Assembly (NCBI GenBank): GCA_902628045.1
Contig: CACOLU010000009.1
Location: forward strand, 1 to 36,613
DNA: 36,613 nt
Reading direction: 5' to 3'
DNA from: an uncultured Candidatus Actinomarina sp.
Lineage (GTDB): Bacteria; Actinomycetota; Acidimicrobiia; Actinomarinales; Actinomarinaceae
How positions within the stretch are numbered: the stretch's first letter is position 1; each line of letters begins with the position of its first letter. A program made the translations under genes and the position numbers. The notes beneath the pieces are model-generated. The model saw only the letters and a program-made list of their open reading frames with translations. It made no database searches and was not told the DNA's origin. Shown in pieces: positions 14,324 to 23,200 of the stretch.

Positions 14324-15136
14324 ATGGATGATAAATTAATTAAAGAAATTAAAGATAATATTGCATATATCTGGATTAATAGACCAGATAAAAAAAATGC
14401 TCTTGACTCGGATGTTTGGTTTGGTTTACCAAAAATTATTGAAGAAATAAATGACAATGATGAAGCTAGTTGTATTGTTATATCCGGTAAAGGTGATAGC
14501 TTTTCTGCTGGTATTGACATAACAATGTTTATGTCTGATATGAGCTTAAATGAAAATTTGTCTTCAACACCGCAAGATAGACGGGAATTAATGGATCTTG
14601 TTGAAAGAATGCAAAGTGCATTTACAACTATAGCTAAATCTAAAGTACCAACGATTGCATTAGCTCATGGGTTTTGTATAGGTGGTGCTACAAGTTTAGT
14701 CTCTGCTTGCGACATTAGATTAGCTACCAAAGACGCAAAGTTTTCTATAGGCGAAACAAAGCTCGGTTTAGTTGCTGACGTAGGGGTTATTCAGAGGATG
14801 CCAAAAATTGTATCAAGTGGAGATATGAACGAACTTGCACTTACAGGTAGAGTTTTTGATGGTGAACACGCTGAGAGAATTAGATTTGTTAGCAAGGTAT
14901 ATGAAAACCCAGATGAGTTATTTGAGGCAGGAGAGAAGCTTGCCAATGAAATTTCATCCAACTCCAAAAGAATTGTACAGGCAACCAAACAAGCACTAGA
15001 AAAAAGTTCTAATTTAACAGTCGACCAAGGACTTGAATATGCAAAGCTTTGGAGTACTTCATTCTTAGTCTCAGAAGACCTCAGAGAAGGCGTAATGGCA
15101 TTCCTTGAAAAAAGGGATCCTAAATTTAATGAATAG
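14324..15136 (+). CDS. Enoyl-CoA hydratase/isomerase (crotonase) family, ECH1-like
   Basis: Acts on acyl-CoA in beta-oxidation-type chemistry. The start chosen gives MDDKLIKEIKDNIAYIWINR, where the domain begins; a longer ORF from 14267 would run across the promoter. SGKGDSFSAGIDI and HGFCIGGATSLVSACDIRLA form the oxyanion hole. GETKLGLVADVGVIQRMPK and NELALTGRVF resemble the delta3,5-delta2,4-dienoyl-CoA isomerase ECH1, with its Glu and second Asp kept, but the first ECH1 Asp is replaced by Ser (GGATSLV versus GGGVDLV). A true dienoyl isomerase is therefore doubtful; a hydratase or other isomerase is possible. It overlaps the dGTPase gene tail-to-tail by 11 bp. Confidence 0.82.
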   Translation: MDDKLIKEIKDNIAYIWINRPDKKNALDSDVWFGLPKIIEEINDNDEASCIVISGKGDSFSAGIDITMFMSDMSLNENLSSTPQDRRELMDLVERMQSAFTTIAKSKVPTIALAHGFCIGGATSLVSACDIRLATKDAKFSIGETKLGLVADVGVIQRMPKIVSSGDMNELALTGRVFDGEHAERIRFVSKVYENPDELFEAGEKLANEISSNSKRIVQATKQALEKSSNLTVDQGLEYAKLWSTSFLVSEDLREGVMAFLEKRDPKFNE

Positions 15137-16106
15137 AATTATAGGTTGAAATAGCAAACCTATCGGTCATTCCTGCAACGTAGTCTACTGAGTTTGCAAT
15201 ATCGCTTTGATTTTGAGCATAATTTTCTGGCAGTTTGTCAGGATTTTTTTCATAATATACTACTAAAGCCTCAACAATATTTTTTGCTTCAGACCTCTGG
15301 GCTAAGGTTTCTTCTCTCAAATAAACTTTATCAAACATAAACTCTCTCAATTCATGCATCACTTTTAATATTTCATCGTCCATTTGTAAACTGCCACCTG
15401 AAGAAGCCTTAAAAACACCCGAGATTAATGAATTGATCCAAGTCTTTCCCGGTGAACCTAAAACAGAAGTAATGCTCTTTGGTATCTCAGATTCTCTTAA
15501 AACACCAGCTCTAATTGCATCTTCTACATCGTGAGACAGATATGCAATTCTATCAGCAAATCTACAAATTAAACCTTCAGGAGAAAAAGGTGGTTCTTTA
15601 TATCTCCAAGGATGTTTTTCAATACCATTTATAGTTTCTTTTGTTAGATTAAGAGGTTCTATTACAGACAACATTCTTACCGAGTTTTCAGAGTGGCTCC
15701 AGCCACCGTCTAGCATTTCATTCAATACATCTTCTCCGGTGTGTCCAAATGGTGAGTGACCTACATCATGTCCTAAGCAGATTGCTTCAGTCAAATCTGG
15801 ATTTAAACCTAATGTTTTAGCAATAGATCTACCAATTTGGGTTACGTTAAGTGTATGAGTCATTCTTGTTATAAAATGATCTCCATCAGGATTTATAAAA
15901 ACTTGTGTTTTATGTTTTAGTCTTCTGAAAGTTTTTGAGTGAATAATTCTATCTCGATCCCTCTCAAAACATGTTCTGAATATATCTGGTTCTTCATCCA
16001 AGTATCTTCCTAAAGACTTGGAAGCAAAAGTAGCGTTACTGGATAGGGTAACGTGTTCATTCTGCTCTCTCCATATCCTGTCTCTAAGGATGAATGAATC
16101 GTTCAT
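15126..16106 (-). CDS. dGTPase-like HD-domain triphosphohydrolase
   Basis: 326 residues. RLKHKTQVF, then DHFITRMTHTLNVTQIGRSI and CLGHDVGHSPFGHTGE give the HD-domain metal site (His..His-Asp..Asp). YLSHDVEDAIRAG near 185-197 supplies the final Asp. The family hydrolyses dGTP and other dNTPs to the deoxynucleoside and triphosphate, so it helps control dNTP pools. The product is shorter than E. coli Dgt but matches the shorter deoxyguanosinetriphosphate triphosphohydrolase-like proteins of many bacteria. TAAAGT lies six bases before the ATG, implying leaderless mRNA. The nucleotidase gene lies just upstream on the same strand. Confidence 0.9.
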   Translation of the reverse strand: MNDSFILRDRIWREQNEHVTLSSNATFASKSLGRYLDEEPDIFRTCFERDRDRIIHSKTFRRLKHKTQVFINPDGDHFITRMTHTLNVTQIGRSIAKTLGLNPDLTEAICLGHDVGHSPFGHTGEDVLNEMLDGGWSHSENSVRMLSVIEPLNLTKETINGIEKHPWRYKEPPFSPEGLICRFADRIAYLSHDVEDAIRAGVLRESEIPKSITSVLGSPGKTWINSLISGVFKASSGGSLQMDDEILKVMHELREFMFDKVYLREETLAQRSEAKNIVEALVVYYEKNPDKLPENYAQNQSDIANSVDYVAGMTDRFAISTYNSIH

Positions 16107-16112
16107 ACAATT

Positions 16113-16118
16113 ACTTTA
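16113..16118 (-). promoter_or_regulatory. -10 element of dGTPase-like gene
   Basis: TAAAGT on the minus strand, six bases before ATG 16106. It overlaps the stop codon of the upstream nucleotidase gene. Confidence 0.4.
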
Positions 16119-16667
16119 CAAGTTGTAGCTCTCTAGTAAAGAGCTTAATTCCATCCAGTCATTTAAATCTTTTGTTCCAGAAACTGGTCTATTGTAAGGG
16201 CGAACAAATCTAAGAATTAATTTTTCAGGAACATGCTTAACAAAGTTTTCTAACTGATGAGGCGCATCATCAATATATACATCACAGCTTATATTCCACT
16301 TATCTTCAATAAAATGGATTTCTTTAGTAGGGATTTTATTTTCTCCAAGCCAAATAAGTGTATCGTGTATTGACCACCATGGTTTAGAGGACAAGATTAC
16401 AATTTCATGTCCTGCCATGGACAACTCAACTAGTACCTCAACTGCATTGTCGTATGTTCTTAAATTTCTAAATATAGAAGATCCATTAAAATTTTTTGCC
16501 CAATTCCAAAAATCAATTTCTTCCTCGAAGTGAGTGAGAGGTTTTGATAAGCCCCATTCAGTAATATCTTTTTCTAGAATCTCTTTACCGAAGTCTTTTT
16601 TGTATTGAGATGTCCATCCATGAGTAAAGTCTGCTACAACTCCATCTAAATCAACACCTATTCTCAT
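16116..16667 (-). CDS. HAD-family 5'-nucleotidase / deoxyribonucleotidase
   Basis: The start at 16667 gives MRIGVDLDGVVADFTHGW, placing the HAD nucleophile motif DxDG at the N-terminus as usual. The longer ORF (to 16733) overlaps the dnaX start and adds an unlikely His/Tyr-rich extension. EIVILSSKPWW is motif II, FIEDKWNISCDVYIDDAP is motif III/IV with paired Asp. This matches the NT5C-type 5'(3')-deoxyribonucleotidase group, which dephosphorylates nucleoside monophosphates. TAGACT at 16675-16680 is seven bases before the ATG. Adjacent to a dNTP hydrolase and to dnaX, so a role in nucleotide pool control is plausible. Divergent from dnaX. Confidence 0.72.
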   Translation of the reverse strand: MRIGVDLDGVVADFTHGWTSQYKKDFGKEILEKDITEWGLSKPLTHFEEEIDFWNWAKNFNGSSIFRNLRTYDNAVEVLVELSMAGHEIVILSSKPWWSIHDTLIWLGENKIPTKEIHFIEDKWNISCDVYIDDAPHQLENFVKHVPEKLILRFVRPYNRPVSGTKDLNDWMELSSLLESYNL

Positions 16668-16727
16668 TTGACTTAGTCTAATTGTATGATGCATTATGGA
16701 AAGTAAAAGATAGTAACATTTATTAAT

Positions 16728-18269
16728 ATGCAAGAAGCACTTTACAGAAAATATAGACCAAGCTCTCTAGAAGAGTTAGTTGGGCAATCTGATGCTGTGC
16801 AACTTATTAGTGAACAAATAAAAAATAATAACTTAGGTCATGCGTACTTATTTTCAGGACCAAGAGGGGTTGGTAAAACTTCTTTAGCACGCATCATTGC
16901 GACAACAATTGGATGTGACCCAGTATTTGATATTACAGAAATAGATGCAGCGTCTCACAATAAAGTAGATGATGTTCGAGAGCTTAATGATAGTGTTAAT
17001 TTTATTGCAAGCAGTCCAGGGAAAAAAAGAGTATTTATACTAGATGAAGTTCATATGCTTTCCAATGCTGCTTCGAATGCGTTTTTAAAAACTCTTGAAG
17101 AACCACCCGAGCATGTAATTTTTATTCTTGCAACAACTGAACCAGAAAGAGTAATTGAGACAATTAGAAGCAGAACGACACAGATAGCATTTAAAAGAAT
17201 AAAAAATGCTGACATCATAACTTCACTTGAAAAGATCAGTAAGTCTGAAAAGATCAAGTTATCTAAAGCTGTTTTAGAGTACATTGCCAATCAGAGTGAT
17301 GGTTCACTAAGAGATGCCATTAATCTTTTTGAACAGACTTTTTCAACATTTGGCAATAAAGCCACTATGGAACAACTTTATAGTATTTTAGGAAAGGTTA
17401 CGATAACTGATTTACTTCAAATATTAGAAGCTATGGGAACTCAGGATACTGCAACTGTTCTCAAAGTGCTAAGAGCAAATTATAAAAACGGATTACAGGC
17501 AATTGATATCTTAAATTCAATAACAGATCTTTTTAGAAATTTATTTTACTTTAAGTATCTGCCTGAAGATGAAAACTTCACCTCATTGAGTGATTCTGAA
17601 AAAGAGTTAATTAAAAAGTCTAATGATATTATTTCTGCAAAAGATTTATCAAGAATTTTAGATATGCTTGACGAGATTAACCAAAGTATTAAAACTTCAC
17701 CGTCACAAGAATTAAAATTAGAACTATTTTTAGTAAAACTTATTAAACCACAATTGGCTACAGATATTAAGTCTGTGAGTAGAAGAGTTGATATGCTAGA
17801 AGAGCACGGTGTAACAGGAAAAATTTCTGAAAAACAACAAACATCTTCAGATAAAAAAAAACTAAGTAATGAAAAAGTAGTTAAAGATAAACCTACAAAA
17901 GAAATTACTAAAAAACCAATTGTTAAAAATGATATTGAGAACTTTGATGTTTATTGGCCAAAAATTCTAGAGGAGGCAAAGGCGATTCTTACACCAAGAA
18001 AATACTCTTACTTAACACTTGTAAAACCTGAGGTTTTAGATTCAAATAATTTAACTCTATATATAGATAGTGAAAATGAATATTTGATATCTGAACTTCG
18101 CAAGTCAGATGAAATTATTGAATTAATTAAATCAAATGTTACCCAGAAAATGGGAGTAGAAGTAACTGTTACAATTCAACCGCATGAAGGGCTTCAAAAT
18201 AATAATCAAACAAATAAAGATGTACAAGGTAACATTAGTGAAATTTTTGATGTTGAGAATATTGATTAA
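16728..18269 (+). CDS. dnaX: DNA polymerase III gamma/tau subunit DnaX
   Basis: Clamp-loader ATPase. MQEALYRKYRPSSLEELVGQ is the canonical N-terminus. Walker A is GPRGVGKT (44-51), Walker B is ILDEVH, and sensor 1 is ATTEPERV. Two departures: the four-Cys zinc module between Walker A and IDAAS is deleted (only Cys63 remains), and the conserved SRC motif reads SRT. Domain III runs to about 340, then a Lys-rich linker holds an A9 run at codons 376-378, then a tau-specific C-terminal domain (about 403-490). 513 residues in all. Slippage at the A9 run would give a gamma-like protein of about 380 residues. Overlaps the next gene convergently by 4 bp. Confidence 0.93.
   Translation: MQEALYRKYRPSSLEELVGQSDAVQLISEQIKNNNLGHAYLFSGPRGVGKTSLARIIATTIGCDPVFDITEIDAASHNKVDDVRELNDSVNFIASSPGKKRVFILDEVHMLSNAASNAFLKTLEEPPEHVIFILATTEPERVIETIRSRTTQIAFKRIKNADIITSLEKISKSEKIKLSKAVLEYIANQSDGSLRDAINLFEQTFSTFGNKATMEQLYSILGKVTITDLLQILEAMGTQDTATVLKVLRANYKNGLQAIDILNSITDLFRNLFYFKYLPEDENFTSLSDSEKELIKKSNDIISAKDLSRILDMLDEINQSIKTSPSQELKLELFLVKLIKPQLATDIKSVSRRVDMLEEHGVTGKISEKQQTSSDKKKLSNEKVVKDKPTKEITKKPIVKNDIENFDVYWPKILEEAKAILTPRKYSYLTLVKPEVLDSNNLTLYIDSENEYLISELRKSDEIIELIKSNVTQKMGVEVTVTIQPHEGLQNNNQTNKDVQGNISEIFDVENID
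17853..17861 (+). promoter_or_regulatory. A9 slippage site in dnaX
   Basis: Nine adenines encode Lys-Lys-Lys in frame, following GAT. Loss of one A gives AAC then TAA; gain of one gives ACT, AAG, TAA. Either shift stops within three codons. Thermus dnaX uses an A9 run for transcriptional slippage to make gamma beside tau, so a similar role is inferred. Confidence 0.5.
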
Positions 18270-18607
18270 TTTTCTTTAAGATTTAATTCACTTAACGCAA
18301 CTGTTATTCTTCTTGAGCCTTGATTTTGAGCACTTTTACATAATTCAATAAAGCTCCTTAACTCACCAGTTCGAAATTTCTTTAACTCATCACCAGATTC
18401 AATTTTTGTGTTTCTTTCTCTTTCTAAAAGTTTTATTTCTATCTCTTTTGCTCTGGCTAGGTAAGTGCTACTAACCTCGAATAAAGTATCTACCCCATCA
18501 GCTATTGGTGGGTTGATGTGGCCCATAAGAACATCAATGTACTCTTTTATTTCATCGTGCAAATCTTGGGCACTAGAAAGACCTTTTTTTAATGGAAACT
18601 TTTGCAT
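18266..18607 (-). CDS. Unknown helical cytoplasmic protein
   Basis: 113 residues, predicted almost entirely alpha-helical and charged, with long amphipathic stretches (AKEIEIKLLERERNTKIESG) and no membrane helix, signal or cysteine cluster (one Cys near residue 90). I do not recognise the family. Its ATG shares one base with the TAA of murJ (TAATG), so it is the translationally coupled last gene of a PHP-murJ operon. This context suggests, without proof, a link to envelope synthesis. It overlaps dnaX convergently by 4 bp. Confidence 0.65.
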   Translation of the reverse strand: MQKFPLKKGLSSAQDLHDEIKEYIDVLMGHINPPIADGVDTLFEVSSTYLARAKEIEIKLLERERNTKIESGDELKKFRTGELRSFIELCKSAQNQGSRRITVALSELNLKEN

Positions 18608-20085
18608 TATCTTCTTTTAGCTATATTAATATACTCAAAGTTTAGCAAGCTTAATGAGACAAAAATCACTACAGGTATAAGTAATAAGCTGAAAATTAAA
18701 TTTAATATTCCAGAAAGTGAAAATGCGATACCAAAAACAAAATAAACCAAAACAAGAATCAAGGTAATTTTAGAAAACTCAACTACTAAATTTTTATTAA
18801 AAATTTTTTCCGAATTAAATTTAATCGATACGAGTAGCACTATGCAATATATGTATAAGGAGAAAATTATAATCCATGCATATGTCTGAGAATTACTTGC
18901 AGCATTAAAAAGTATGATTGAAGTTAAAAGAGTAATAAAGCTACCCGTCACTACAGGAAACCAAAATTTTTGCTGGACATAATACGATCTTGTAAGAATC
19001 TGGTTGATAGACCAGGGAATTATTGCAAGAGAAATAATTACAAATACTCCGCTAACTCTAGCTGTATCTGTACTTGTAAAAGCTCCTCGTTCATAAATTA
19101 TTTTTATTAAGTAATCTGCATTTAAAATTGCACCAACCATCAACGACCCGCCAATTAGAAACAAATAAGATAGCTGTTTTTTTACTATTTTAGATAATTC
19201 ATCAATTTCGTTTTTTTGATAAAGCCTAGAAAGCAACGGATAGCTTGCCACTCCAACTGCCTGAGCAATAATACCAACCGGAAGAAGGGCTATCCTCCTT
19301 GCGTATCTAAATGTTGCAACACTTCCAGCCGTAAGAAATGTACCAAAAATCCTAAATAGCTGCTCATCGATTACTGCAATTGATTGACCAATAATTAATG
19401 GGAATGAAATAACAATGTATTCTTTTAAGTGTTTTATTTTTGGAAAAAGAAAATAGAAATTTAATCCTGATTTCTTTGCACCATAAATCTGAATTATAAA
19501 ATGACCCATTATTGAACCAATTAATGTTCCAAGAGCAAAACCTTCTACAGTAGCTTCGGGGGATGATGAATTTATCCATCCAAATAAAATAATCGTTGAG
19601 TTATAAATTACTGGCGCAAACGCCGCATACTTAAAGCTGTCATGAAAATATTGATATGACATAAGTATTGCTCCAATAAAGAAAAATACCTGGCTAAAGA
19701 CAATTGGAGTAAATACCTTTGTAAAAAAATCTAATGACTCGATCTCTAAAAAATCTGCAAATTGAAATCTGAAAGAATATGTTATCACTGAAAAAAGTAC
19801 AAAAACTATTGAAAGCCCGTAAAGAATTGAAAGGAAATATTTTTCTAACTCTCCTTTGTCTTTCTTACTCATTATTGGTATTAATGTAATTGCTAGATAA
19901 CCTCCAGCAGAGAGATAAAAAAGAAAGTCAGGAATTATAAATGCTAAGTCCAATGTATCTGCAGCTTCAGACACTCCTGCCCAATTAGCTAGAAGTATTT
20001 CCCTAAAAAATCCAAGCATTCTACTTGCTGCATAAGAAAAAGTTATTATTGAGATAGATCCAATTAATTTTTTATAATTTTGCAT
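18607..20085 (-). CDS. murJ: Lipid II flippase MurJ (MviN family)
   Basis: 492 residues with 13-14 membrane helices. The N-terminal SRMLGFFREILLANWAGVSE matches the MviN/MurJ signature, and LLSRLYQKNEI after a VASYPL segment corresponds to the conserved mid-protein loop. The family moves the peptidoglycan precursor lipid II across the membrane. Unlike mycobacterial MviN there is no kinase-like or extracellular C-terminal extension; the protein ends after the last helix. Its start lies 14 bp inside the end of the PHP gene, so expression is coupled. With pknB, crgA and lnt in the same window, envelope functions are well represented. Confidence 0.9.
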   Translation of the reverse strand: MQNYKKLIGSISIITFSYAASRMLGFFREILLANWAGVSEAADTLDLAFIIPDFLFYLSAGGYLAITLIPIMSKKDKGELEKYFLSILYGLSIVFVLFSVITYSFRFQFADFLEIESLDFFTKVFTPIVFSQVFFFIGAILMSYQYFHDSFKYAAFAPVIYNSTIILFGWINSSSPEATVEGFALGTLIGSIMGHFIIQIYGAKKSGLNFYFLFPKIKHLKEYIVISFPLIIGQSIAVIDEQLFRIFGTFLTAGSVATFRYARRIALLPVGIIAQAVGVASYPLLSRLYQKNEIDELSKIVKKQLSYLFLIGGSLMVGAILNADYLIKIIYERGAFTSTDTARVSGVFVIISLAIIPWSINQILTRSYYVQQKFWFPVVTGSFITLLTSIILFNAASNSQTYAWIIIFSLYIYCIVLLVSIKFNSEKIFNKNLVVEFSKITLILVLVYFVFGIAFSLSGILNLIFSLLLIPVVIFVSLSLLNFEYINIAKRR

Positions 20086-20950
20086 GTAACTCTTTCATTT
20101 TAGATAGTAATTCATAGGGAACCTTTATTGGGGAATTTTCGTACCCTTTACCCAATAGATTGCTTGGTTTCCTACTTCCATGAAAATCACTACCACCTGA
20201 TACTAAAAGTTTTTGATTTTCACACACATCTAGCAATGTATTGATGGTGTTATGAGAGTATCCTGGATAATAAACTTCAATTCCGTCAATTTCCATATCT
20301 TTTAGTGTTCGAATATAATTATGAAATTTATTATCTATCCAGTTGTCTGACTTTGAATATAATTTATTGCTCATAAGAGTATGAGGATGAGCAAGAAACA
20401 CTAAGGATTTTGATTGCTTTGCTAACTTTATAATTTCTTTTATACCCAACTGGTGATTATCAATCCCATCTATTTTTCCATTACCAAGATATTTTGAAAA
20501 AGCCTCAGAAATGTTTGAAACATAATTTTTTTTAACCATAAGTTCTGCAATATGAGGCCTTCCAGGTACTTTTGTCTCTAAGCTATCAAGATCTTTTTTA
20601 TCAATATAAATTTCAAATTCTTTCAAATTATCAATAATTGAATAATTTCTTTCAATTTTATTTTGCCTCAATTCTATGAGTTTTTTATCTAGGGGAGACT
20701 TTTCATTAAGAAAATATACCAACAAATGAGTACCACCAAATTTATTAGTATCATCAAGAAGATCCCAACTTACACTTATTTCTACGCCTTGGATTATCTC
20801 AATATTGTTTTGTTGAGGAACCTTGGTGAGGTATTCATGGTCTGAAATACAAATAGCCTCTAATTGTAGTTCAATAGAGGATTCAATAATAGCTTCAGTT
20901 GAATCGGTTCCGTCAGAATTTACTGAGTGAACATGTAAATCTATACTCAT
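20072..20950 (-). CDS. PHP-domain phosphoesterase (YciV/TrpH type)
   Basis: 292 residues. IDLHVHSVNSDGT opens the PHP metal site, ICISDHEYL gives the next ligands, QGVEISVSW supplies Glu, LAHPHTL His, and VSGGSDFHGSRKP the final Asp/His. Characterised relatives are 3',5'-nucleoside bisphosphate phosphatases and 5'-3' exoribonucleases acting on short RNA and pAp. First gene of the operon with murJ; overlap 14 bp. TACTCT six bases before the ATG (20957-20962) suggests leaderless mRNA. Its connection to MurJ is positional only. Confidence 0.83.
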   Translation of the reverse strand: MSIDLHVHSVNSDGTDSTEAIIESSIELQLEAICISDHEYLTKVPQQNNIEIIQGVEISVSWDLLDDTNKFGGTHLLVYFLNEKSPLDKKLIELRQNKIERNYSIIDNLKEFEIYIDKKDLDSLETKVPGRPHIAELMVKKNYVSNISEAFSKYLGNGKIDGIDNHQLGIKEIIKLAKQSKSLVFLAHPHTLMSNKLYSKSDNWIDNKFHNYIRTLKDMEIDGIEVYYPGYSHNTINTLLDVCENQKLLVSGGSDFHGSRKPSNLLGKGYENSPIKVPYELLSKMKELHAKL

Positions 20951-20956
20951 AAAACA

Positions 20957-20962
20957 AGAGTA
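20957..20962 (-). promoter_or_regulatory. -10 element of PHP-murJ operon
   Basis: TACTCT on the minus strand, exactly six bases before ATG 20950. It fits TANNNT but is a weak match otherwise. Confidence 0.35.
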
Positions 20963-20992
20963 CTAGGGTCTTTAATTCTTTAATAAATTAAT

Positions 20993-20998
20993 TAGAAT
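20993..20998 (+). promoter_or_regulatory. -10 element of ask operon
   Basis: TAGAAT, seven bases before ATG 21006. It overlaps the upstream ATG at 20997, which argues that 21006 is the true start. Confidence 0.45.
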
Positions 20999-21005
20999 GT
21001 TTCCA

Positions 21006-22217
21006 ATGAGTTTAATAGTACAAAAATTTGGTGGTACGAGTGTTGCAGATACAGATTCACTTAGAATTGTTGCTGAGAGAATTATCGATTGCAAGAAAAA
21101 CGGTAATGACGTAGTAGTAGTTCCATCTGCAATGGGTTCAAGTACAGATGAATTAATTCAACTTGCAAATGATCTCTCAGAAAACCCAACACCAAGGGAA
21201 CTGGACATGCTCTTGTCAGCAGGTGAGAGAATCACAATGTCTTTATTATCAATGCATCTTAATAGTCTTGGATATAGTTCTTTTTCTCTTACTGGTTCGC
21301 AAGCAGGGATAATTACAACATCTAGACACGGACAAGCTGAAATAGAAGAAATAACTGGTGAAAGAGTTAAAGAAGGCTTAGGTAACGGAGACATTGTAAT
21401 TGTTGCTGGGTTTCAGGGATTTAACAGAGACACTAAAGAAATAACAACTTTAGGTAGAGGAGGTTCTGATGCGACTGCAGTTGCACTTGCTGCTGCTCTT
21501 GGAGCAGAGAGGTGCGAAATATTTACTGATGTAGAAGGAGTATTTACTGCAGACCCAAGAGTGGTCAACTCTGCTGAATTAATTCCAGAAATTACTTATG
21601 AAGAAATGTTAGAAATGGCTTCTTCAGGCGCTGGAGTTTTAATGGCTAGGTCTGTAGAATTCGGCAGAAGGTATAATGTACCAATAATTGTAAAATCAAC
21701 ATTTACAAATAATGAAGGTACTGAAGTAAAAGAGAAAGTTATGGAAGAAGCATTAGTTAGCGGAGTGACTCATAATACTAAAGAAGTTAAATTTACTCTT
21801 TTTGAGGTACCAGATCAACCTGGAATTGCAGGAACAGTTTTTGGTTCACTATCCGAGATCGGTATCAATGTAGATATGATTGTCCAAAATGTGTCCAAAG
21901 ACTCTATAACTGATATTTCATTTACCGCACCTACTGAACAAAAGGATGCTGTTGAAGACATGTTAAAAAATATTGCTACAGAACTTAAAGCCAAAGGTTA
22001 TGATGTTGATGAAAATGTCGGAAGAGTTTCAATAATCGGTGCTGGGATGAAATCAGAATCAGGAGTTGCATCGAAAATGTTTCAAATATTAGGGGAAAAC
22101 TCAATAAATATTTCAATGATTTCAACATCCCCTATCAGAGTTTCTTGTGTAATTGAAAGTAAAGATATAAACGCTGCTTTGGGAGCTTTACATAAGGAAT
22201 TCATAGAAAAAGAATGA
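21006..22217 (+). CDS. ask: Aspartokinase
   Basis: Phosphorylates aspartate in the first step to lysine, threonine, methionine and diaminopimelate for peptidoglycan. MSLIVQKFGGTSVAD is the canonical N-terminus (start 21006, not 20997). TTLGRGGSDATAVALAAALG and CEIFTDVEGVFTADPR form the kinase and aspartate sites. Two ACT domains follow (from about residue 262), including IAGTVFGSLSEIGINVDMI. An internal ATG at 21741 begins MEEALVSGVTHNTKE, at the same place as the separately translated beta subunit of Corynebacterium LysC, so a second product of 158 residues is possible. Its stop overlaps the asd start (ATGA). Confidence 0.94.
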   Translation: MSLIVQKFGGTSVADTDSLRIVAERIIDCKKNGNDVVVVPSAMGSSTDELIQLANDLSENPTPRELDMLLSAGERITMSLLSMHLNSLGYSSFSLTGSQAGIITTSRHGQAEIEEITGERVKEGLGNGDIVIVAGFQGFNRDTKEITTLGRGGSDATAVALAAALGAERCEIFTDVEGVFTADPRVVNSAELIPEITYEEMLEMASSGAGVLMARSVEFGRRYNVPIIVKSTFTNNEGTEVKEKVMEEALVSGVTHNTKEVKFTLFEVPDQPGIAGTVFGSLSEIGINVDMIVQNVSKDSITDISFTAPTEQKDAVEDMLKNIATELKAKGYDVDENVGRVSIIGAGMKSESGVASKMFQILGENSINISMISTSPIRVSCVIESKDINAALGALHKEFIEKE

Positions 22218-23200
22218 AGATAGCAATTGTTGGTGCAACAGGCCTTGTTGGCACAAATATTATAAATTTATGTGAACAATATTTCGATGTAGATGTTGAA
22301 TACTCACTCTTTGCCTCAAAATCCTCAGAAGGAAAAAAAATAAAAATTAACGACAAAGAAGCAATCGTTAAAGAACTCAATAAAGAAAATATTGGAGAAT
22401 ACAACATTTCACTATTTTCAGCTGGTGGTGAAAGATCAAAAGATTACGCACACAATTTTATAGACAACGGGTCGTTTGTAGTAGACAATTCATCTGTTTT
22501 TCGAATGAACGATGAAGTTCCTCTTGTTGTGTATGGAATCAATGAAAACATAATCTCAGAAGAATCAAAACTGATATCTAATCCAAACTGTACAACAATG
22601 GGATTAGTAATGGCTTTAAAGCCCTTACATGATAAGTACACCTTATCTTCCATGACTCCTGTTGCTTATCAGGCAGTATCTGGATCAGGAGCTGAAGCTA
22701 TAAAATCATTAGAAAAAGAGACTTTATTAGGTGATAAATTAGATGCAAATTATCAACAAGCTTATTATTCAAATCCAATAGCTCAGAACGTTATTCCTCT
22801 TGCAGGAAGCTTAACTGATAATGGATATTCTGACGAAGAAATGAAATTTGTGTATGAATCAAGAAAAATACTATCAATTCCAGATTTAGTCGTCGAACCT
22901 TCTAATGCAAGAGTTGGAGTAAGAACTGGTCATGGAACATTTTGTTCTGCAGTATTTGAAAATGAAGTTGATATAGAGGAATGCATTGATTTACTGAACA
23001 ATTTTGATGGTGTAGAGGTATGGAATGAGTCATTACCAACACCAATAGATGTTGAAGGTAAAGATGAGGTCTTAGTTTCGAGACTTAGACAAGGTCTTTC
23101 ATCAAAAAAGATTTTAAATTTTTGGGTAGTCTCTGACAATCTTTTAAAAGGAGCTGCTTTGAATGCAGTGCAAATAGCTAAGTTTGTGGAAAAATTATGA
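22214..23200 (+). CDS. asd: Aspartate-semialdehyde dehydrogenase
   Basis: NADPH-dependent second step of the aspartate pathway. N-terminal Rossmann motif IVGATGLVG; VDNSSVFRM; the catalytic Cys in SNPNCTTMGLVMAL; YQAVSGSGAEA; and the catalytic His in RTGHGTFCSA. 328 residues, usual length. ATG overlaps the ask stop by 4 bp and its TGA overlaps the following acyltransferase ATG, so the three genes form one coupled operon. UGA functions as an ordinary stop here, which matters for reading the in-frame UGA at 31854. Confidence 0.94.
   Translation: MKIAIVGATGLVGTNIINLCEQYFDVDVEYSLFASKSSEGKKIKINDKEAIVKELNKENIGEYNISLFSAGGERSKDYAHNFIDNGSFVVDNSSVFRMNDEVPLVVYGINENIISEESKLISNPNCTTMGLVMALKPLHDKYTLSSMTPVAYQAVSGSGAEAIKSLEKETLLGDKLDANYQQAYYSNPIAQNVIPLAGSLTDNGYSDEEMKFVYESRKILSIPDLVVEPSNARVGVRTGHGTFCSAVFENEVDIEECIDLLNNFDGVEVWNESLPTPIDVEGKDEVLVSRLRQGLSSKKILNFWVVSDNLLKGAALNAVQIAKFVEKL

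Noticed and set aside
16668-16733. N-terminal extension of the HAD nucleotidase
   Set aside because: It overlaps the dnaX start; family members begin at the IGVDLDG motif, and a -10 precedes the later ATG.
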